Shown: positions 23,536-31,943, numbered from the stretch's first letter. The stretch: 32,700 nucleotides of DNA from RDXT01 sp033765305 (GCA_033765305.1 JANRID010000030.1:1-32700), one strand, 5' to 3'. A program made the numbers and translations. Notes: generated from the letters alone by a model not told the origin.

Positions 23536-24286
23536 GATCGTAAGTCAATTCATAATCAGCCAAAGAAAGCAACGACTCGGAAAGCGGCGCTACAGATGCT
23601 TTGTAAGTCTCCGAGTTCTCTTCGTAGTCGGAGGCAAATACCGTTCTGGGTTGGTCAAGCTTGAAAGAGATTTTCCCATAGCCCCGGCTGCCTGACTTAC
23701 CAATGGCACTGTGTTCCAGCAGACGGAGAGCAAGAAGGATTCGGTTGAGATCCTCTTTGACTTGTTCGGCGGTGTGGGCATGCTCGCCATCGAATACCGA
23801 ATACACCATCTCGAACTCGAACTCGGATTCTGCCACTACCCGCTCCACAAAGCGTGGGTTGGCCATGGAGGTGAGGCGGTTGATGCCGTTTTCGCCCTTG
23901 TATTCCGTATAAAGAAGCTCAGAATCAAGCTCTTCCCACATTTTGACTGTTTTTGGCGTAGGCCGGCAGTCGCGGACGATCAGGCGGGTGGGGCCATTTT
24001 TTACAGCCTCTTTAGCCCCGATTCCAAATATGCGGATGATCTTCGGATCATCAGAGGGGCCGCCGTCGTCGTCTTTGTTTCCTACAGTACCCAAGCTGTA
24101 TTCCAGCATGGTCCGCATTTTCCCTTTGAGCGATGAGCCGGGGATGAAGGGGTATTTGGTAAAGGGATCGCGGATCACCGGAGAATCAACTCCCCCGATT
24201 TCCATCTTGTCTTTGCTGCCGCCGATGTGCAAGCCTGTCTCGCAATGGATCAGGCCGCGGATGATGATATTGGCTTGGAATTGCAT
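23528..24286 (-). CDS. csm3: Csm3, backbone target-RNA endonuclease
   Basis: A 252-residue Cas7-family subunit that forms the helical backbone and cuts target RNA at 6-nt steps. It is very like canonical Csm3: RGLIHCETGLHIGGSKDKME, IGGVDSPVIRDP with the catalytic Asp at residue 34 (equivalent to D33 of the streptococcal protein), FIPGSSLKGKMRTMLEY, NRLTSMANPRFVERV and IGKSGSRGYGKISF. All key residues are present, so target RNA cleavage should be active. The start at 24286 is preferred over an upstream in-frame ATG because the canonical family N-terminus begins here; the gap to csm2 is 37 bases. Confidence 0.96.
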   Translation of the reverse strand: MQFQANIIIRGLIHCETGLHIGGSKDKMEIGGVDSPVIRDPFTKYPFIPGSSLKGKMRTMLEYSLGTVGNKDDDGGPSDDPKIIRIFGIGAKEAVKNGPTRLIVRDCRPTPKTVKMWEELDSELLYTEYKGENGINRLTSMANPRFVERVVAESEFEFEMVYSVFDGEHAHTAEQVKEDLNRILLALRLLEHSAIGKSGSRGYGKISFKLDQPRTVFASDYEENSETYKASVAPLSESLLSLADYELTYDHA

Positions 24287-24323
24287 GTCAGAAAAAATTG
24301 TTTGGTTGATTCGGATGAGTAAT

Positions 24324-24743
24324 TCAGTCGCCGCCGTAGAACTTGTGATAGGCGACGATGCCCTCAATGAGGGCAAAGAAGTTGTCGATAACTTCCCGCT
24401 GCTTCTTCTCTAGATCTTCCCGCTGCTGAGGCTTGGCCTTCATTTCTTCTGCAAGGGCCTTGATGTCGTTTCGGGTATTCGTAATCTCACGGGAGATCTC
24501 GCTGACAAACTCTTTGATGCTGGACTGTCGTCCGGCGGCATACGCAAGTTTGGGCTGGAGCATAACCAGCTTCGAACTCACGCTTTGCGCATCTTTTTGC
24601 CGCTTCCATTCCTGCCGGATTTGGGTAATTCCGGAATAGAAGTTCCGCAGCTGATGAGTTTTAACCTGACGGCTAAACTTCTTGCCGAGTTCGTCTGCGT
24701 GCTTGACGATATCTTCGGCTTCTCTGATCTTAATCTCTGCCAT
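24324..24743 (-). CDS. csm2: Csm2, small (Cas11) subunit
   Basis: A 139-residue all-helical protein with the charged profile of Csm2: VKTHQLRNFYSGITQIRQEW (residues 27-46), LVMLQPKLAYAAGRQ in the middle, and a C-terminal FFALIEGIVAYHKFYGGD, which is a strong family signature. Csm2 forms the inner filament that contacts target RNA and Cas10. It starts 5 bases after the cas10 stop. A lysine- and glutamate-rich helix at about 95-120 is somewhat extended. Confidence 0.93.
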   Translation of the reverse strand: MAEIKIREAEDIVKHADELGKKFSRQVKTHQLRNFYSGITQIRQEWKRQKDAQSVSSKLVMLQPKLAYAAGRQSSIKEFVSEISREITNTRNDIKALAEEMKAKPQQREDLEKKQREVIDNFFALIEGIVAYHKFYGGD

Positions 24744-24748
24744 GATTA

Positions 24749-27148
24749 TTAATTTTCAGTAGTTCGAGTTTTGTAGGTGACGTAAGAGGTGGGAACGATC
24801 AGGTTGCCCAGAATGCCGTTTTTGCCATCCTTGTCGCAGCCAGGCTTGGTGAAGTAGTCCAAAAATACCCGAATGATGTGTTGAGCAATCTGCTCACCAT
24901 CGTTTAAGCTATCCCCTGAGGTAGCTTTCGTCGCCGTCCTTTCCAGGAACTGGTGAGTAAAGCCATCTGTCACCACGGTTTGTCTGGCAAAGAGGTAGTG
25001 GAGTCTGGCTGTTTGTTGGTAGAGCCTCGGAAGATGAATGCTGCCATCATCTTTGATGCATCGTTTCACGATCTGATGTATGCGGTGGATGAGTGAGCGG
25101 GACAGTTTGTTTCTGTCTGATTCGTTTGCCTGCTCGACATACTTCAGGATCGTCTGCGCAAATCGCAACATCTCCTTGTACTGAGTCCATGAAAGCGCGT
25201 GGTCGAAGACACAAATGGCATCCTTTTCCTGACCTTGAGACGTGAAGTTTTTGGCTTTGCTTTCAGCCTCTTCGGCCTTCTTAGCGAACTTCACAACCGG
25301 GTAGTATTCACTGCACATGAAGATGCCCGCGCTAAAACTCAATTCCGGATTTTTGCAGGTGAACCGTTGGAAATCATCATGCAGTTCTGCGGCTGCATGC
25401 ATGACATTGAGCCAGGAGCCAACCACAAAAGCGTCGTCACCACCGGAGTAGGTCACGTAGAGGCTGTACTTCTTGGCCAGCTCGTTGAAGTAGCCGCTGA
25501 AAAACAAATGCAGTTCCCGGCTCAGGGTAGCCACCCGGACAAAAGACGCATGCACTCCCAGTCCTGATGCGAAGAGTGCACCAAGGTTATCCACATCCAG
25601 CCGCATGACCGCGAGTTTGGGATAGGATAATTCCCCTGTGTCCCCTTCATCTACATTGTTCCTTTTTGCAAGCTGCTCAAATGTGATAACCCCGTCATTT
25701 CCTCTGTAGGATTCTTGGGGCGCATATGACCCGATAAACCGGAACCCTGCCCGGATATCTACCTCGGGCAGTTGCCGCATCATCACTGCGGGGCTGGAAA
25801 GAAAGTCGGTGTCGTTGATACTCAGCAAGCGGAAGGAGCGCGCCTGATCGCGATAGGCCTTAATGATTCTCTGGGTATCTGCCTCAATATCGCTGCGGGA
25901 CCTGCGTTCGTCCAGGATAAAGAAGTAGCGGTCGAGTGCCTCTAGCGAAGCCTGCGGCTGAAAAAGTTCCCCTTGCTGTAAGCGTAGGTTGCTGGCCTCG
26001 ATTTCAAGTATCAGTCTGCCATAGGGGATTTTTCCTCCTAGTTTTTCGTCGTCCTTGAATGTATTGTCTACTTGCTTAGGCCGCTCAAAGAACAAGTAGT
26101 CCAGGTTCGCCTCAAACTTCCGAGCTTTTTCCTCCCCGATATGGTCGTAGGCTTGCTGGATAAACGGAGATGACTGTTGGAAAATGCTTTGATCGGCCTC
26201 GGCATAGCCTGTGATCAACCCAATGCGACCCCCGATCTTTTCGAACAGAAACTGATTGGTCTTTTGGGTGAAGTTTGCAATGCGCTCTTTGTAATCAGCC
26301 GTTCTGGGCAGCAGCAGTTGAAAGCCTCCTCCACCTGCGTAGAGGATATTGGTATCGTTCACATCGAACGCTTCAGCCAGCCGTTCGGCAATGACGTCCG
26401 TCAGCAGGGCAATGTAATAAGACCGGCCTCGGAGCCTTTTGGCCAAGCCTTTTCCGTCTCCGGCTTCGCTCGTATCGATGTGCGAGTAGATAAACTTTTG
26501 AAGTCCGGACAGATCGCCTATCAGGAAAATGAACGATGGGCTCTCCAACTGCCCGCTTGATAGGCTAAAACAGTTGGCGACTGCTGCAGTGAGACGAGCG
26601 TGGTCGTAGAGGCTCACATCCTGAGTAGGATAATGGAATGGCGCAGGCAGCCTGCTTCCGTGCTTGTATAGCAAGCTCAGCAGGGAAGATGCGTATGCTT
26701 CCTGGCTATGCGTGTAACGAAGATCTTCATGGTCTGTCCAAAAGCGATCTAATGCAGACCGATGCTGAGCGAGGATATCTTCGCCGGTCAGAGCTATGCT
26801 TGAGTCAGGGAATTGGTAGTCGCTGATGCTTATCGAGTGTGGCTGATTGAAAAATGGGGGACGCTGATTATGCCGGCCTGTAAGAGACAAAGAAGAAAAA
26901 ACGGACCGGAGCAGCGAAGGTTTTTCCGGATCGCCTGATGTGCCTGCCACGATTCGCGTGGCGGCTTGTATTAAGCGAGTATCCGCCAGGTATTCAAGAA
27001 TACTATCTACATCATTCTGAAGCACAGGTACTTGAGACAGCTTATGCTTCAGCAGTGAAAGGGCATCATGGCTTCCTGTATGGTCTTCTGCAGATCGAAT
27101 GCTGCTGAGAAGGGCAGCTATATAGGTAAGTTGTCTTTCGCTGTTCAT
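24749..27148 (-). CDS. cas10: Cas10/Csm1, cyclase-competent, HD nuclease motif absent
   Basis: The 799-residue large subunit. The second palm domain keeps VTYSGGDDAF with GGDD at 569-572, plus the metal-site strand VMRLDVDNLGALF (514-526), so cyclic oligoadenylate synthesis should be intact. The first palm has the usual degenerate AGGGGF (271-276), and IFLIGDLSGLQKFIYS marks the family. The N-terminus, where family members read ALLHDIGKF, here reads YIAALLSSIRSAEDH, so the HD dyad of the DNase is missing although the later SLYDHARLTAA helix remains. I also see no cysteines between the palms, so the usual zinc site is absent. First gene of the 13-kb effector operon. Confidence 0.95.
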   Translation of the reverse strand: MNSERQLTYIAALLSSIRSAEDHTGSHDALSLLKHKLSQVPVLQNDVDSILEYLADTRLIQAATRIVAGTSGDPEKPSLLRSVFSSLSLTGRHNQRPPFFNQPHSISISDYQFPDSSIALTGEDILAQHRSALDRFWTDHEDLRYTHSQEAYASSLLSLLYKHGSRLPAPFHYPTQDVSLYDHARLTAAVANCFSLSSGQLESPSFIFLIGDLSGLQKFIYSHIDTSEAGDGKGLAKRLRGRSYYIALLTDVIAERLAEAFDVNDTNILYAGGGGFQLLLPRTADYKERIANFTQKTNQFLFEKIGGRIGLITGYAEADQSIFQQSSPFIQQAYDHIGEEKARKFEANLDYLFFERPKQVDNTFKDDEKLGGKIPYGRLILEIEASNLRLQQGELFQPQASLEALDRYFFILDERRSRSDIEADTQRIIKAYRDQARSFRLLSINDTDFLSSPAVMMRQLPEVDIRAGFRFIGSYAPQESYRGNDGVITFEQLAKRNNVDEGDTGELSYPKLAVMRLDVDNLGALFASGLGVHASFVRVATLSRELHLFFSGYFNELAKKYSLYVTYSGGDDAFVVGSWLNVMHAAAELHDDFQRFTCKNPELSFSAGIFMCSEYYPVVKFAKKAEEAESKAKNFTSQGQEKDAICVFDHALSWTQYKEMLRFAQTILKYVEQANESDRNKLSRSLIHRIHQIVKRCIKDDGSIHLPRLYQQTARLHYLFARQTVVTDGFTHQFLERTATKATSGDSLNDGEQIAQHIIRVFLDYFTKPGCDKDGKNGILGNLIVPTSYVTYKTRTTEN

Positions 27149-27243
27149 GAGAGGCTGATAATTGGATTGGTTAACGCATCAGGGCTTAGGCTTTTCAATT
27201 CGGCTTCCGGGGCCGGCGCAGGGCCGCTCCCCCAAGAACCCGC

Positions 27244-27272
27244 AGTATACTACACCCCCCTGAAAGATGCAA
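27244..27272 (-). promoter_or_regulatory. Possible promoter of the cas10 operon
   Basis: The minus strand reads TTGCAT (27272-27267), 17 bases, TATACT (27249-27244): a good -10 and a poor -35 of housekeeping type, within the symmetric AGTATACT. A transcript would carry a leader of about 90 bases before cas10. It is not a standard Bacteroidota TAnnTTTG promoter, which lowers confidence. Confidence 0.35.
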
Positions 27273-27328
27273 CAGCGCTGATATTTGTCATGCGCAGATA
27301 GCACGGTTCCGGCAGGGCTGTGCCAATA

Positions 27329-27345
27329 TGCCAAACCTTGTGCCA
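27329..27345 (-). promoter_or_regulatory. Weak sigma-54-like box upstream of cas10
   Basis: The minus strand reads TGGCAC-A-AGGT-TTGGC: a perfect -24 element and TTG at -12, but GG in place of GC. It is oriented toward cas10, about 170 bases from any start codon. A second TGGCAC follows at 27325-27320 with no acceptable -12. Listed because the locus encodes a sigma-54 activator and the same TGGCACA core lies before cas1. Confidence 0.25.
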
Positions 27346-27445
27346 TCTTCAAATACGCCGCCCGGAGGGCCTGGTGCCGGAAGATGCCGGCAAAAAGCGG
27401 AAAGGCGTCGTCAGATTCTGATGGGCGGCGCCTGCGCATGCCCCC

Positions 27446-27475
27446 TTGCGCCTTCCTCCTTCCCCCGTATATTTG
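27446..27475 (+). promoter_or_regulatory. Bacteroidota-type promoter of leuC
   Basis: TTG (27446-27448), 19 bases, TATATTTG (27468-27475) fits the TTTG-N19-TAnnTTTG promoter of Bacteroidota very well. The expected transcript starts about 20 bases before the leuC ATG. The remainder of 27149-27445 holds no gene I can support. This promoter is an argument that the 5' end of leuC belongs to the CRISPR-bearing genome and not to the gammaproteobacterial half. Confidence 0.65.
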
Positions 27476-27500
27476 CAGCCTGTGACGTTATTGCCTTCGC

Positions 27501-28892
27501 ATGGGAAAGACCCTTTTCGATACCATCTGGGACCGCCACATCGTCGCCCAGCCCGGCGGCGGGCCCGATGTCCTCTACATCGACCGCCACTTCATCCATG
27601 AAGTGACCAGCCCCCAGGCCTTCGACGGCCTCCGCAAGCGCGGAATCCCCGTCTTCCGCCCCGCCCAGACCATCGCCACCGCCGACCACAACGTGCCCAC
27701 CGAAAACCAGCACCTCCCCATCCGCGAGGCGCTCTCGCGCAAGCAGGTGGAGGCCCTGGTCCAGAACTGCGCCGACTTCGGCGTCGAGCTCTACGGCCTC
27801 GGCCACCCCTACCAGGGCATCGTGCACGTCATCGGCCCGGAGCTCGGCATCACCCAGCCCGGCATGACCATCGTCTGCGGCGACAGCCACACCGCCACCC
27901 ACGGCGCTTTCGGCGCGCTCGCCTTCGGCATCGGCACCAGCGAGGTGGCGCACGTGCTGGCGACGCAATGCCTGTTGCAACGCAAGCCGAAAACCCTGTC
28001 GATCACCGTCAACGGCCGGCTGCCCGCCGGCGTGAGCGCCAAGGATCTGATCCTGCACATCATCGGCCACATCGGCGTGAACGGCGGCACCGGCCACGTC
28101 ATCGAGTACCGCGGCGAGGCGATCCGCGCGCTGTCGATGGAAGAACGCATGACGGTGTGCAACATGTCGATCGAAGCCGGCGCCCGCGCCGGCCTGATCG
28201 CGCCCGACCAGACCACCTTCGAATGGTTGCGCGGACGTCCGCGCGCGCCGCAGGGCGAGGCATACAAAGCCGCGGTGGCGGATTGGCAGACCCTGCACTC
28301 CGATCCCGGCGCGCGCTTCGACCGCGAAGTCAGTATCGACGCCAGCCGCATCCGCCCCAGCGCCACCTGGGGCACGCATCCGGGCCAGGTGGCGGCAATC
28401 GAAGCCGCGTTGCCAGCCAGCGGCGCCGACAACGAACGCGCACTCGCCTACATGGGCCTGCGCGGCGGCCAGACGCTGGCCGGGCATCCGGTCGACGTGG
28501 TGTTCATCGGGAGCTGCACCAACGGCCGTCTCAGCGACCTGCGCGCGATGGCGCAACTGCTGCGTGGGCGCAAGGTGCATCCGCGCGTGCGCATGCTGGT
28601 GGTACCGGGCTCCGATGCCGTCAAGCGCGCTGCCGAAGCCGAGGGCATCGATCACATCGTGCGCGCCGCCGGCGGCGAGTGGCGCGAGCCCGGCTGTTCG
28701 ATGTGCATCGCCATGAACGGCGATTTCGTCGGCCCCGGCCAGCTCGCGGTGTCCACCAGCAACCGCAACTTCGAAGGCCGCCAGGGCAAGGGCGCACGCA
28801 CCGTGCTGGCCTCGCCGCAGACCGCCGCCGCGTCCGCCATCGCCGGGGCAATCGCCGACCCGCGCCAATATCTGCTGGAGGAGACCGCCTGA
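27501..28892 (+). CDS. leuC: LeuC, isopropylmalate isomerase large subunit (mosaic gene)
   Basis: A 463-residue aconitase-family enzyme that, with LeuD, isomerises 2-isopropylmalate to 3-isopropylmalate in leucine synthesis. Family motifs are LYIDRHFIHEVTSPQAFDGL, DHNVPT, VCGDSHTATHGAFGALAFGIG, the cluster cysteine in VFIGSCTNGR and the pair in EPGCSMCIAMN. The frame is uninterrupted. However, the first 150 or so codons favour CTC and CCC and follow a Bacteroidota promoter, while from about 27,960 onward CTG, GCG and CCG dominate and CAA appears. The switch lies at the most conserved segment. Either the contig is chimeric or the gene is a natural recombinant. The stop overlaps leuD. Confidence 0.95.
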   Translation: MGKTLFDTIWDRHIVAQPGGGPDVLYIDRHFIHEVTSPQAFDGLRKRGIPVFRPAQTIATADHNVPTENQHLPIREALSRKQVEALVQNCADFGVELYGLGHPYQGIVHVIGPELGITQPGMTIVCGDSHTATHGAFGALAFGIGTSEVAHVLATQCLLQRKPKTLSITVNGRLPAGVSAKDLILHIIGHIGVNGGTGHVIEYRGEAIRALSMEERMTVCNMSIEAGARAGLIAPDQTTFEWLRGRPRAPQGEAYKAAVADWQTLHSDPGARFDREVSIDASRIRPSATWGTHPGQVAAIEAALPASGADNERALAYMGLRGGQTLAGHPVDVVFIGSCTNGRLSDLRAMAQLLRGRKVHPRVRMLVVPGSDAVKRAAEAEGIDHIVRAAGGEWREPGCSMCIAMNGDFVGPGQLAVSTSNRNFEGRQGKGARTVLASPQTAAASAIAGAIADPRQYLLEETA

Positions 28893-29473
28893 TGGCCGCA
28901 TTCACCGAACTGGTTTCGCGCACCGTGGTGCTGCCGCAGACCAACATCGACACCGACCAGATCATTCCGGCGCGCTTCCTCACCACCACCACGCGCAACG
29001 GCCTGGGCCGGCACGCATTCACCGACTGGCGCTATCTCGCCGATGGCGGCGCCAACCCCGACTTCCCGCTCAATCGCCCGGAAAACCAGGGCGCCGCGAT
29101 CCTGGTGGCTGGCGCCAACTTCGGCTGCGGCTCCTCGCGCGAGCACGCGCCCTGGGCGCTGTTCGATGCCGGCATCCGCGCGGTGATCAGCAGCGAAATC
29201 GCCGACATCTTCCGCGGCAACGCGCTCAAGAACGGCCTGCTGCCGATCGTGCTGAACCCCGATGCGGTGGCGAGCCTGCTCAGCCTGCCCGGCATCGAGC
29301 TGCGCATCGACGTCGCCCGCGGCGAAGTGCGGCTGCCCGATGGCGAAACCCATCATTTCGATCTCGACCCGTTCGCGCGTACCTGCCTGCTCGAAGGCGT
29401 CGATCAACTCGGCTATCTGCTCAACCAGAACGCCGCCATCCAACGCTACGAGGAGCAACGCCATGCGTGCTGA
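28892..29473 (+). CDS. leuD: LeuD, isopropylmalate isomerase small subunit
   Basis: A 193-residue partner of LeuC: VVLPQTNIDTDQIIPARFL near the N-terminus and GANFGCGSSREHAPWAL in the middle are the swivel-domain signatures. Start ATG overlaps the leuC stop by one base (TGATG), as usual for coupled leuCD. Length is that of the proteobacterial form. Codon use matches the downstream genes, not the CRISPR half. Confidence 0.96.
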   Translation: MAAFTELVSRTVVLPQTNIDTDQIIPARFLTTTTRNGLGRHAFTDWRYLADGGANPDFPLNRPENQGAAILVAGANFGCGSSREHAPWALFDAGIRAVISSEIADIFRGNALKNGLLPIVLNPDAVASLLSLPGIELRIDVARGEVRLPDGETHHFDLDPFARTCLLEGVDQLGYLLNQNAAIQRYEEQRHAC

Positions 29474-30551
29474 AATCGCGGTTCTGCCCGGCGACGGGAT
29501 CGGCCCGGAAGTGATCGACGCGGCGCTGGACGTGCTGCACGCGGTAGCCAAGCGCCACGGCCATCAGTTCGTCGAACAACGCTGCCTGATCGGCGGCGCC
29601 GCCATCGACGCCACCGGCGAAGCGCTGCCAGCCGACACCCTTGCCGCGTGCCGGCGTGCCGATGCGGTGCTGCTGGGCGCGGTGGGTGGCCCGAAGTGGT
29701 CCGACCCCAAGGCCAAGGTGCGGCCCGAACAAGGCCTGCTGGCGCTGCGCCGCGAACTCGGCCTGTACGCCAACCTGCGCCCGGTGCGCCCGCATCCGGC
29801 CGCTCTCGGCGCCTCGCCGATCAAGTCGCACCTGCTCGCGGGGGTGGATCTGCTGGTGGTGCGCGAGCTCACCGGCGGCCTCTACTTCGGCGAAAAGAGC
29901 CGCAGCACCGATGCCGCCAGCGACGTATGCACCTACTCGGTAGCCGAGATCGAGCGCGTGGTGCGCCGCGCCGGCGCACTGGCCAGCGCGCGCAGCGGCA
30001 ACCTCGCCTCCGTGGACAAGGCCAACGTGCTGGAGACCTCGCGACTGTGGCGCGAAACCACCACGCGCGTGATCGCCGAGGAATTTCCCAACGTGAAGCT
30101 GGAGCATCATCTGGTGGATTCCATGGCGATGCACCTGATCGCGCGTCCGCGCGCCTTCGACGTGATCGTCACCGAGAACCTGTTCGGCGACATCCTCACC
30201 GACGAAGCCTCGATGCTGGCCGGCTCGATGGGGCTGCTGCCCTCGGCCTCGCTGGGCGACGGCAAACGCGGCCTGTACGAACCCATTCACGGCTCCGCCC
30301 CCGACATCGCCGGACGCGGCATCGCCAACCCGGTCGCCGCCATCCTCAGCGTCGCCATGCTGCTGCGGCATTCGCTGGACCTGCCGGAGGAAGCCGCAGC
30401 GATCGAACGCGCGGTGTCGCAGTGCCTGGACGACCGGGTGTTCACCGCCGACCTTGCCAACGATCGCCCCGCGGTCAGCACCCAGCAACTCACCCGCGCC
30501 GTGCTCGAGCACCTGCGCGACAACTGCTACGTGCCCGACCTGCGCGACTGA
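29463..30551 (+). CDS. leuB: LeuB, 3-isopropylmalate dehydrogenase
   Basis: A 362-residue NAD-dependent decarboxylating dehydrogenase, the step after LeuCD. It shows IAVLPGDGIGPEV at residues 5-17, LLGAVGGPKW, VRELTGGLYFGEKS, the catalytic SVDKANVLETSRLW, NLFGDILTDEASMLAGSMGLLPSAS (positions near 245-270) and the nucleotide-site GLYEPIHGSAPDIAG. Length is typical. The start overlaps leuD by 11 bases and gives the family N-terminus. leuCDB is the order seen in many Gammaproteobacteria. Confidence 0.97.
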   Translation: MRAEIAVLPGDGIGPEVIDAALDVLHAVAKRHGHQFVEQRCLIGGAAIDATGEALPADTLAACRRADAVLLGAVGGPKWSDPKAKVRPEQGLLALRRELGLYANLRPVRPHPAALGASPIKSHLLAGVDLLVVRELTGGLYFGEKSRSTDAASDVCTYSVAEIERVVRRAGALASARSGNLASVDKANVLETSRLWRETTTRVIAEEFPNVKLEHHLVDSMAMHLIARPRAFDVIVTENLFGDILTDEASMLAGSMGLLPSASLGDGKRGLYEPIHGSAPDIAGRGIANPVAAILSVAMLLRHSLDLPEEAAAIERAVSQCLDDRVFTADLANDRPAVSTQQLTRAVLEHLRDNCYVPDLRD

Positions 30552-30629
30552 CCGATTGCGCAGAGTGTGATCGCCCTCCCACCCCCGCCCTCAAGACCGG
30601 GTGATCGTTGCCGCTAAACAGATCAGAGG

Positions 30630-30660
30630 GGGACTGTCGCCCGGGGCGGGCGGCAGTCCC
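30630..30660 (+). terminator. Strong hairpin between leuB and the HDOD gene
   Basis: GGGACTGTCGCCCG, loop GGG, CGGGCGGCAGTCCC: a 14-bp stem with one G-T pair, 78 bases after leuB and 26 before the next start. It lacks a following T run, so it is either a non-canonical terminator or an mRNA structure in the HDOD leader. Confidence 0.5.
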
Positions 30661-30686
30661 GGTGCCGGCGGCACAAGGGGGTAACC

Positions 30687-31796
30687 GTGTTCGTACTCAT
30701 CGTGGGCAACAACGCCGACGCGCAGGACAGCCTGACGCAAGCGGTCAATGATCTCGACCTCGACTGGCAGATCGAACTCGCCGCCGATGCCGCCGCCGCG
30801 TTGCGGATCGCAGGCGCCCACACCGTCGACGTCGCCGCCATCGACTTGCGCTCGCCCGGGGTCGACGGACCCGAACTGTTGGCCGCGATCCGCGCCCGCC
30901 ATCCGGAAGTCGTGCGCATCCTGCTGATCGACGAATCGCAGCAACGCGACGCCATGCGCGTGCTGGACTGCGCGCACCGTTTCCTCAACAAGCCGTTGCG
31001 CGCCGAGGAGCTGATCGACGCGGTGGAAAGCGTCGGCGAGCTGCGTGAAATCCTTGACTCGCCGCAACTCAAGGCGTTGATCGGCAACATCGGCGAATTG
31101 CCGCCCGCACCCAACCTGTATCTCAAACTCACCCAGGTGCTGGCCGATCCCAACGCCCCGGCCAGCGCCGCCGCCAATCTGGTAGCGCAGGACCCGGCGA
31201 TGGCGTCCAAGGTATTGCGTCTGTGCAATTCCGCGTTCTTCTCCGGCGGCCGCAGCGTGTCCGATATCCGTACCGCGGTGGTCCGGCTGGGTCAGGAAAA
31301 CCTGCGCCGGCTGGTCCTCGCCAGCGAAGTGTTCTCGGGAGGTCAACGCGGCAACGCCGCGGAACGCGAAGCCATGCAACAGCGCGCGCTGCGCTCCTCG
31401 CAACTGGCCGGGCGCCTGCTCGCCGGCAGCAGCGCCGAACTCGCCGCCACCGCCGCCCTGCTTTCCGACGTCGGCCTGTTGCTGCCCGGCGTGAGCGTGC
31501 CCGCGGCCGACGGCAGCATGACGGCCGACGCTGGCCCGCACTACGCCGAGGCCGGCGCCTACCTGCTGGGCCTATGGGGTCTGCCGATGCCGATCGTGGA
31601 AGCGGTTGCCAGCCATCACCAACCCGGCAAGTCGCGCTCGCGCGGGTTCTGGGTCGGCGGCGCCGTACACGTCGCCCGCGCCCTCACCTCCGGCGAAGAC
31701 GTCGACGAGAAATATCTCGAAACCGTCGGCCTGCGCGACCGCCTCCCCGCCTGGCGCAAGATGGCCGAGGACATGGCGACCGCCGCTGCGGCGTGA
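30687..31796 (+). CDS. REC-HDOD signalling protein
   Basis: A 369-residue protein with GTG start. Residues 1-115 resemble a response-regulator receiver: FVLIVGNNADAQ, a possible phospho-acceptor D53 in AAIDLRSPGVDG, and K102 in LNKPL. The N-terminal acidic pair is replaced by Asn-Asn, so phosphorylation may be lost. Residues about 130-320 are an HDOD domain (GELPPAPNLYLKLTQVL, LVAQDPAMASKVLRLCNSAFF, IRTAVVRLGQENLRRLVLA, and EAGAYLLGLWGLPMPIVEAVASHHQP). HDOD proteins are enzymatically dead HD-fold signalling modules. Typical of Gammaproteobacteria; unrelated to the CRISPR genes. Confidence 0.88.
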   Translation: MFVLIVGNNADAQDSLTQAVNDLDLDWQIELAADAAAALRIAGAHTVDVAAIDLRSPGVDGPELLAAIRARHPEVVRILLIDESQQRDAMRVLDCAHRFLNKPLRAEELIDAVESVGELREILDSPQLKALIGNIGELPPAPNLYLKLTQVLADPNAPASAAANLVAQDPAMASKVLRLCNSAFFSGGRSVSDIRTAVVRLGQENLRRLVLASEVFSGGQRGNAAEREAMQQRALRSSQLAGRLLAGSSAELAATAALLSDVGLLLPGVSVPAADGSMTADAGPHYAEAGAYLLGLWGLPMPIVEAVASHHQPGKSRSRGFWVGGAVHVARALTSGEDVDEKYLETVGLRDRLPAWRKMAEDMATAAAA

Positions 31797-31858
31797 GCCA
31801 GTAGCACTCGCACAGCCCTGTACGGCGGCCGCTGCGAAACCTGTCGCACACAAGCGCG

Positions 31859-31893
31859 CTCCCACAAAAGGCAGGCTGCTGCCTTTGTGGGAG
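31859..31893. repeat. REP-like hairpin, likely bidirectional terminator
   Basis: CTCCCACAAAAGGCAG and CTGCCTTTGTGGGAG flank a 4-base loop, with one unpaired A. It sits between the convergent HDOD and thiC genes. Such CTCCCACAAA palindromes are commonplace intergenic elements in Xanthomonadaceae and Pseudomonas, so it marks this half of the window as gammaproteobacterial. Confidence 0.7.
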
Positions 31894-31943
31894 GCCGCTT
31901 GCGGGCGACGTGGCGAAGCGAGGGCATCACCCGCGCGGCACCC

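Noticed and set aside
27411..30512. Long minus-strand frames opposite leuC and leuB
   Set aside because: Antisense shadows of conserved leucine genes in GC-rich DNA; low-complexity Ala/Gly/Arg/Val content.
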